A DNA stretch of 60,573 bases. It comes from CAYTSA01 sp964440345 (GTDB lineage: Bacteria > Desulfobacterota > Desulfovibrionia > Desulfovibrionales > Desulfovibrionaceae). Made by a program: the position numbers and the translations under genes. Under the pieces are notes generated by a model. It saw only the letters and a program-made list of their open reading frames with translations, was not told the DNA's origin and did not search any database. Positions 55,341-60,573 of this stretch are shown here, in pieces. The stretch covers positions 1 to 60,573 of the forward strand of contig CAYTSA010000012.1 in the NCBI GenBank assembly GCA_964440345.1, read 5' to 3'. Each line of letters starts with the position of its first letter. Position 1 is the first letter of the stretch.

Positions 55341-57405
55341 AGGTTTTGCTGCAATTCTCCATGTTGTCGTAAGGATACTGCGCCTCCAGCAGGCAACGGT
55401 TCGTATTGAAGGGCATGCGGAACAAAAACCGTGCTCCATGTCCCGGCCGGGACTCCACCCAGATGCGGCCGTTCATACGCTCCACCAGACGCCTGGCTGT
55501 GGCCAGACCCAGGCCCACCCCGCCGAATCGCCGGTGCAGGGCCATTTCAGACTGGGTGTAGACATCGAAAATCAATTCCTGCTGGGTCTCAGAAATGCCA
55601 ATGCCCGTATCTTCCACAGAAAAGAGCATCTCAACGTAGTCGTCCTTACTCATTTCGCTGTGCAGCGTTTGGGAGCTGAGGGACACGGCTCCTTCCGTGG
55701 TGAATTTGAGGGCGTTGTCCAAGAGTATGTCAAACACCCGGGCCAGCGCCTGGGGGTCGCCGGCCAGACGGTCAGGCGATGTTGGGTCCAGGTTTAGGGA
55801 GAATTGCAATTTTTTGGCGGCGGCTTTTTCTTTCCATGTAGCGGCCGTGTCTGTAAGCAGAGGCTCCAGCTCAAAGGGGACTTCCTGCAGCGTCTGTTCG
55901 CCAGACTCGATGCGCGAAAATTCCAGCGCCTGGTCAATGAGTTTATTCAGACTGTTGACCGATTGTTTGACCAGCTCCAGGTTCTCCCTGTGCTCCTCAG
56001 AGCTAATTTCGTCAGCAACCAAGTCAGTCAAGCTGTAGATGTGGTGCAAGGGCGTTTTGAATTCATGGCTCATGGCGGCCAGGAACGAGGTTTTGGCGTT
56101 GCTGGCCGCCTCTGCGTCGTTCTTGGCTTGGCGCAGCTTTTTTTCCATTTTCTTGCGCGAAGTGATGTCCATAAAGGCGCCAACAATCCGCAAAGGCTTG
56201 CACTCCTGGTCCCGGGAGGCGATCATAAACCGCGCCAGCATCCATTTCCACCGGCCTTCCTTGGTGCGCACGCGCATCTCGGTTTCCGTGTTTGTGGGAC
56301 CATTACATTTTTGCATGTGCGAAAGCGTATGTAAAATGTTTTCAGCGTCCTGCGGGTGGACCATGGCCTTCCAGGCTTGAAAATCCAGGGACAACTCGTC
56401 GTGGTGGTAGCCAAGAATTTCCGCCCAGCGGGGGCTTACATACACCGCATTAGACGCTGTCTCCCAGTCCCACAGGCCGTCGTTGGTCGCCTCAAAGGCC
56501 AGGGTGAGCCGTTCCCGGGTCTGGTTCAGCTCTCGCTCAAGCTTCCTGTTGGCGGTGATGTCGCGGGTGAACACAGCCAGACTGGTAACGTTTCCGGCTG
56601 CGTCGAACATGGGGTAGACACTGTGGTCAAAATACTTGCCCCTTGAAATGTCAGAAAATTTGACTGATTTGCCTGTCGAGACAGCGTCTTTGACGATATG
56701 TATCCGGGTTCGCGCTGCGTCAGGGGGCATAAACACGGTAAGCAGCTGGCCCTTCAAATCCTCGGGCCTGGCGTTAACATAGTTGGCAAACGCTTCATTG
56801 CAAAAAAGGATACAGGCGTCCATGTCCACCAGCACGGCGAAGTCGTCTGTGGCGTTGAGCATGGAGCGGGCCATACTTTCGCTGGAAGCCAGCTTTTTTT
56901 CAGTCTGCGCCCGGCTGCTCAGCTCCCTGCCCAGCTGGCAGTTCGTCTGAGCCAACTCAGCCGTACGGCTCAAGACCAGAGACAGTAGTTTTTGGGATTC
57001 CTGGCGGGCGTGCTGTTTTTCCTCCGCTTCAGCGTCACGCGTCTTTTTGTGCGCCAGCGCGCGGCGGGTTACGTCCAGCAGTGGCTTCTTTCCCACCGGC
57101 TTACACAAATAATCGAAAGCGCCCAACTGGATACTGCGAATGGCTGTGTCCAGCGTGGGAGAGCTGGTGACGACAATGACCGGAGTGGACAAGCCACGGC
57201 TAAAGACTTCCTGCAGCAGGTCAATGCCGCTATTGTCGCCGAGCATAATATCCGTGATGATCAGTTCAAAGTCATTATTGCCAAGCTTCTGTAAAGCCCC
57301 GTCAAAAGAGTGTGCGGCTACGGGGGTGTGGCCGCTTTTGTTCAGCACAGTAGAAAACAGGCGCTGGGTGCACGGATCGTCTTCGACAATGAGTATGTTG
57401 CTCAT
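55339..57405 (-). CDS. REC-PAS-PAS sensor histidine kinase
   Basis: A 688-residue soluble kinase. N-terminal receiver (ILIVEDDPCTQRLF, phosphoacceptor aspartate in IITDIMLGDNSG, lysine in LCKPVGK), a coiled coil, two PAS domains (DDFAVLVDMDACILFCNEAF and ATNDGLWDWETASNAVYVS with PAC part), HisKA (MSHEFKTPLHHIYSL) and HATPase (VFDILLDNALKFT, VEDTGIGI, GVGLGLATARRL). The ATG at 57405 has GGAG upstream and begins at the receiver; the longer frame adds unrelated residues. It is convergent with the cyclic-di-GMP operon; a link to it is possible but not shown. Confidence 0.9.
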   Translation of the reverse strand: MSNILIVEDDPCTQRLFSTVLNKSGHTPVAAHSFDGALQKLGNNDFELIITDIMLGDNSGIDLLQEVFSRGLSTPVIVVTSSPTLDTAIRSIQLGAFDYLCKPVGKKPLLDVTRRALAHKKTRDAEAEEKQHARQESQKLLSLVLSRTAELAQTNCQLGRELSSRAQTEKKLASSESMARSMLNATDDFAVLVDMDACILFCNEAFANYVNARPEDLKGQLLTVFMPPDAARTRIHIVKDAVSTGKSVKFSDISRGKYFDHSVYPMFDAAGNVTSLAVFTRDITANRKLERELNQTRERLTLAFEATNDGLWDWETASNAVYVSPRWAEILGYHHDELSLDFQAWKAMVHPQDAENILHTLSHMQKCNGPTNTETEMRVRTKEGRWKWMLARFMIASRDQECKPLRIVGAFMDITSRKKMEKKLRQAKNDAEAASNAKTSFLAAMSHEFKTPLHHIYSLTDLVADEISSEEHRENLELVKQSVNSLNKLIDQALEFSRIESGEQTLQEVPFELEPLLTDTAATWKEKAAAKKLQFSLNLDPTSPDRLAGDPQALARVFDILLDNALKFTTEGAVSLSSQTLHSEMSKDDYVEMLFSVEDTGIGISETQQELIFDVYTQSEMALHRRFGGVGLGLATARRLVERMNGRIWVESRPGHGARFLFRMPFNTNRCLLEAQYPYDNMENCSKT

Positions 57406-57726
57406 TTTTACGACTCCTGCGATGCGAGCATTGGTGCAAATTGTCCTGAGAGAGCCCCCCAGCTCAGCATGTGGTTCGCAACACAATAACATTCTTCATA
57501 TACATCATTTGACAGTAATGGGAAGTGTTTTTTTCGCATGCACACCCGCCGTCACATTACGTGTACTTTGGTTCAGTCCGCGCCCCCTGGTCTGAAATCA
57601 TTTCTTTCTTGCTCTCGTGGTTCAAAAAGCTTACGTTCGTAAAGATGGTAAACAGAGCGCCCTGACTATAGATGAAGTGTGCCTGGCTATTTGTGAATGT
57701 AACTGGTTTTCCTGAAGGATGATACT
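57406..57726. other. Divergent intergenic region
   Basis: About 320 bases between the divergent histidine kinase and ATPase genes. No gene or clear repeat was seen; it should hold both promoters. Confidence 0.5.
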
Positions 57727-58836
57727 ATGCGTATTCAATCGGTTCATATCCATAATTTTAAGGGAATTGAAGACCTTGCCATTGATCTTGTTAGCCAGAA
57801 CACTGGCCGGCCGCGGCAGTTTACAGCCTTAGTGGGCCACAACGGCTCTGGTAAAACATCTGTTCTGCAGGCCATTGCGCTGACCATGGCCCTGGCGACC
57901 AAACAAATTCGTTCCCCGGAAGATTTTGGTTGGCACGGTTTTGTGCCTGCGCGCTTGTCCAACCTGGGCGAAACCCGCGTTGAGCTGAAGGTGGCCTTTG
58001 ATCCAGCGGAAATCACCGCAGTAAGCGAGATATTCGAAACCTGGTTGGATTCGCGGGACGAAGAATGGCTGCAGCAGAATCCGGTCACCCGGCCCGGCGA
58101 CGCGGAAAACGCCACCCTGGTGCTGGAAAACGGCCGCGTCCGGTGCGTTGAAGGCAGGGCCGAATACAACCAATTTCTAGGTCGCTACTACATCAAGGTG
58201 CTCACGCACACCCACCCCCGCCTGCGGGCCCGTTTCAAAGATGTGGGAGACGTGTTCTGGTTCGATCATTACCGCAACCTTGGCTCCCTGCGCTACGACA
58301 ACTCCGGACGGGACAAACAGCCCGGACCTGGCGCCACGGAAGCCGGGCTGGAGCGTTTGCGCAAGTTCCTCGTCTCCATGTGGGGCTACCACGCCAGTGA
58401 GGAAAAGGCCGGCAACAAGGACTATGTGGTGGAAATGGACCGCATGCTGGACCAGCTGATTCCCGGCATGAAATTTCACGGCGTAGAGCCGCGGCCAAGC
58501 AGCGGGCGAAACCAGGACTCCCGAACTGTCCGGTCTGATTTTATGCTCATGGAAAAGGACGGCAAAACCTTTGACATAGCGGAAATGTCCTCCGGCGAGC
58601 AGGCGCTGTTCCCGCTGGTCTACGAATTCGTCCGGCTGGACATCGCCCGGTCCATCGTCCTGCTGGACGAGCTGGAGCTGCATCTGCACCCGGTCGAGCA
58701 GAAACGGCTGCTCGCCGCCCTGCCAACAATGGGCAAGGACTGCCAGTTCATCATATCCACACACTCGCCCTATCTGGAAGAGATCATTACTATAGATGAT
58801 CAGGTCCGGCTGGGCGGTGATCTGTGGAACATGTAA
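57727..58836 (+). CDS. AAA/SMC-like ATPase (OLD/RecF-type)
   Basis: A 369-residue soluble ATPase of the ABC/SMC type. Strand IQSVHIHNFKGIEDLAIDL opens the protein, the Walker A is GHNGSGKTS (residues 37-45), the signature motif is MSSGEQALFPL near 286, the Walker B is SIVLLDELELHLHP near 310, and the switch histidine is in ISTHSPYL near 344. It has no TOPRIM nuclease part, unlike full OLD proteins. Such stand-alone ATPases occur in phage-defence and DNA-repair systems, but no nuclease or reverse transcriptase partner is adjacent. The stop lies inside the first palindrome of the non-coding element at 58833-59344, so the C-terminus may have been trimmed. AGGATG precedes the ATG. Confidence 0.8.
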   Translation: MRIQSVHIHNFKGIEDLAIDLVSQNTGRPRQFTALVGHNGSGKTSVLQAIALTMALATKQIRSPEDFGWHGFVPARLSNLGETRVELKVAFDPAEITAVSEIFETWLDSRDEEWLQQNPVTRPGDAENATLVLENGRVRCVEGRAEYNQFLGRYYIKVLTHTHPRLRARFKDVGDVFWFDHYRNLGSLRYDNSGRDKQPGPGATEAGLERLRKFLVSMWGYHASEEKAGNKDYVVEMDRMLDQLIPGMKFHGVEPRPSSGRNQDSRTVRSDFMLMEKDGKTFDIAEMSSGEQALFPLVYEFVRLDIARSIVLLDELELHLHPVEQKRLLAALPTMGKDCQFIISTHSPYLEEIITIDDQVRLGGDLWNM

Positions 58837-59344
58837 ATAGTATTTACCGCAGACACTGCCAATCTTCGCCAGAGAAAAGTAAGCAACGCGAAGCCGAAGG
58901 CGGTGATGCGCGACAGCGCAGCACCGCGTTGCGCCAGCCTGATCCCCGGAGCCGCACAGCGGCGCAGGGGGCAGGCGTCATATGGCAATCCTTAAGACGA
59001 CGCGTCAACGCCGACCAACACGACTTGTTGCGCTTGGTATGCGGACGAAGCGAAGCGAGGGGATTGTCAACGCGCATACTTGCCCCCGCAATATATTGTC
59101 CACAAATATATTGTAGACACACGAAATTGCGTTCATGCAGTTATGAGCACAGCGCTGCTCTTCAGCCTCGCTTCGCTTCGGCCGCCAGCCAAGCCCTGAG
59201 TGTGCTGCGCACGGGGAACGTATAAATTTCCATATGCCGCCGCCCCCCTGCGCTACGCTTCGGGGATGCGGCTGTCGCAACGCTGTCGCATCGCTGCGCT
59301 CGCGACCGGCTCCGCCTTCGCGTTGCTCACTGTAAAGTATTTAC
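58833..59344. repeat. Long palindromic non-coding element, about 510 bp
   Basis: The ends carry small palindromes: GTAAATAGTATTTAC (58833-58847) and GTAAAGTATTTAC (59332-59344). Inside, arm 58879-58989 is an imperfect reverse complement of 59226-59330, roughly 70 percent by eye. Each arm folds by itself through GCAACGC/GCGTTGC. Nearer the centre, 59041-59060 is complementary to 59166-59185 at 19 of 20 positions. The middle holds two copies of AATATATTGT (59090-59099 and 59105-59114). No coding frame is credible. It may be a non-autonomous mobile element (MITE- or REP-like) or a structured RNA. Confidence 0.75.
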
Positions 59345-59408
59345 CACGCCCCCCATAGCAGGTACCCTCGGTCCATAAAATCTTCCATCCAAACACCAAG
59401 GAGCGCCT

Positions 59409-60245
59409 ATGCTGGATTTTCACGTAGATCCCGAATTGTGCACCAAGTGTGAACTGTGCGTGCAGGACTGCCCGCCCCACACTATCGCCATGAGCGAGGA
59501 GGGCGACGGCCTGCCTGTCATCGTCAAAGAAGAACGCTGCATCCGCTGTCAGCATTGTCTGGCCATATGTCCCACGGGCGCAGTCTCCATTCTGGGCTGC
59601 AAGCCCGAGGACTCCGCGCCGCGCAAAGAGTTCAAGGTGGACGCCCAGAGCCTCGGGAACTTCTACCGCGGCCGGCGCTCGGTGCGCAGCTATAAGGATG
59701 ATGACGTGGACCAGGCCCTGCTGCAGAAGCTGTTGGACGACGCCTGGCACGCGCCCACGGGCGTGAACGCGCAGCCGGTGCTGTTCACGGTCATCAACTC
59801 GCACGAGTCCGTGGGCAGGCTACGGGACGAAGTCTACGCCCGGCTGGCAACCGAGCTGCAAAAGGAAGCGGTGGCCGCCACGCCCAAGGCCCAGTACATG
59901 TCCTTCACCCTGCGGGCGCGGGAGAAGTTCGGCGACGACGTGATCTTCCGCGGCGCCCCAGGCATTTTGCTGGCCAGCTGCCCCAAGGGCGGCGCCAGCC
60001 CCATTGCCGACCCGATCATCGCCCTGAGCTACTTCGACATCCTGGCCCAGGCCGCCGGGCTGGGCACACTGTGGAATGGCCTGATCAAATGGACGGTGAA
60101 CGACATCCTGCCAGACCTGCGCAGCCGCCTCGGCGTGCCGGACGACCACCAACTGGGCTACGCCATGTCCTTCGGGGTCCCGGCGGTGAAGTACCAACGC
60201 ACCGTGCAGCGCGGCGCGGCGCGGGTGCAGTGGGCAAAGGTGTGA
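59409..60245 (+). CDS. Ferredoxin-nitroreductase fusion protein
   Basis: A 278-residue protein. The N-terminal 65 residues hold two 4Fe-4S ferredoxin motifs (CTKCELCVQDCPPHTIA and CIRCQHCLAICPTGA). The rest is a nitroreductase-family FMN domain (RRSVRSYKDDDVDQALLQKLLDDAWHAPTGVNAQPV in part, then GAPGILLASC and LAQAAGLGTLWNGL). Such fusions use ferredoxin-type electrons to reduce unknown nitro or quinone-like substrates in anaerobes. AAGGAG lies just before the ATG at 59409. Confidence 0.92.
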   Translation: MLDFHVDPELCTKCELCVQDCPPHTIAMSEEGDGLPVIVKEERCIRCQHCLAICPTGAVSILGCKPEDSAPRKEFKVDAQSLGNFYRGRRSVRSYKDDDVDQALLQKLLDDAWHAPTGVNAQPVLFTVINSHESVGRLRDEVYARLATELQKEAVAATPKAQYMSFTLRAREKFGDDVIFRGAPGILLASCPKGGASPIADPIIALSYFDILAQAAGLGTLWNGLIKWTVNDILPDLRSRLGVPDDHQLGYAMSFGVPAVKYQRTVQRGAARVQWAKV

Positions 60246-60573
60246 GGGGGCTTTCGGCGCACTCTTCCCGCTGTAAGAAAATTGTAAGATTGGCTGTGTT
60301 ATGGTTTTACAATATTACTGAGAGCCCGACATGGTTAACGTTTTTATGCTCCAGGTAATAGCAGCTTCCTGTTGCGCAAGGCGTCATTGCACCATGCTGT
60401 AGTTCAATAGCCTGCTGCAATTATTCCGTAAATTCGCAACAGAAGGTGTTCTGGAACAGGTCCTGAGGGTCCTCAGGCCAGTCCGGCGTGAGCGTTTTTT
60501 CCTGGTGTTATAGTTGGTTGCGTGTAAAAAAGTGTATATGCTGCAGGGGTCTTGATTGAGAAGGAAAATCACT
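60246..60573. other. Intergenic sequence at window end
   Basis: About 330 bases with no convincing gene. A small perfect hairpin CCTGAGG/CCTCAGG is at 60463-60478. An open frame on the minus strand at the very end is Arg/Ser/Asn-rich and looks like chance. Confidence 0.5.

Noticed and set aside
60384..60572. Small minus-strand gene at the window end
   Set aside because: Arg/Ser/Asn-rich product without family resemblance and no ribosome-binding site visible within the window.

Overview
The window reads as chromosomal DNA of a sulfate-reducing bacterium of the Desulfovibrionales type (Desulfobacterota). The strongest reason is a complete dsrMKJOP operon (31891-36929, minus strand), the membrane complex of dissimilatory sulfite reduction. 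The amtB-PII-glnD nitrogen cluster, hypAB, several CCG-domain iron-sulfur proteins and GC-rich codon use agree with this. The sequence is an assembly: ten Ns at 29075-29084 interrupt ilvC.

Layout. 1-600: a short repeated non-coding block and a YkgJ-type cysteine-cluster protein. 833-5366: a probable sigma-54 promoter, amtB, a PII gene and glnD. 5480-7544: hypB and hypA, divergent from a radical SAM/SPASM gene. 7847-9768: tRNA-Leu(GAG), secG, tpiA, rimI. 9767-12444: a Nudix hydrolase, a TrkA-USP fusion and two small genes. 12445-13003: a non-coding stretch with a second copy of the repeated block. 13004-15871: three overlapping genes, namely a protein of unknown function, a cobalamin-binding protein with CarH-like photoreceptor motifs, and a hybrid histidine kinase. 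15884-21433: a tetR-adaptor-RND efflux operon ending in a GspG-like secreted protein. 21621-24493: Nudix, CCG-type Fe-S protein, glycosyltransferase. 24644-29487: yggT, divIVA, yggU, a DUF465 gene, ilvB, ilvN and ilvC. 29601-30239: an AT-rich higBA toxin-antitoxin pair behind a perfect 28-bp palindrome. 30380-31492: a secreted zincin-like protein. 31891-37498: dsrMKJOP plus an RsbRD-like gene. 37753-38550: a periplasmic binding protein. 38669-49230: the conserved rimP-nusA-ylxR-infB-ylxP-rbfA-nrnA-truB-rpsO-pnp translation/RNA operon, with tRNA-Gly(CCC) upstream. 49697-57405: three overlapping cyclic-di-GMP genes (MASE1-HD-GYP, EAL-CBS-GGDEF, MASE1-HD-GYP) facing a REC-PAS-PAS histidine kinase. 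57727-60245: an SMC/OLD-like ATPase, a roughly 510-bp non-coding long inverted-repeat element starting on its stop codon, and a ferredoxin-nitroreductase fusion.

Most of the window is core metabolism and information processing. The parts most worth a second look are the cobalamin-sensor/kinase operon (13004-15871), the palindromic element behind the ATPase (58833-59344), the repeated leader-like block at about 23-103 and 12764-12843, the three-gene cyclic-di-GMP operon, and the layered hairpin in the pnp leader. All calls rest on reading motifs and context by eye; no database search or folding program was run.
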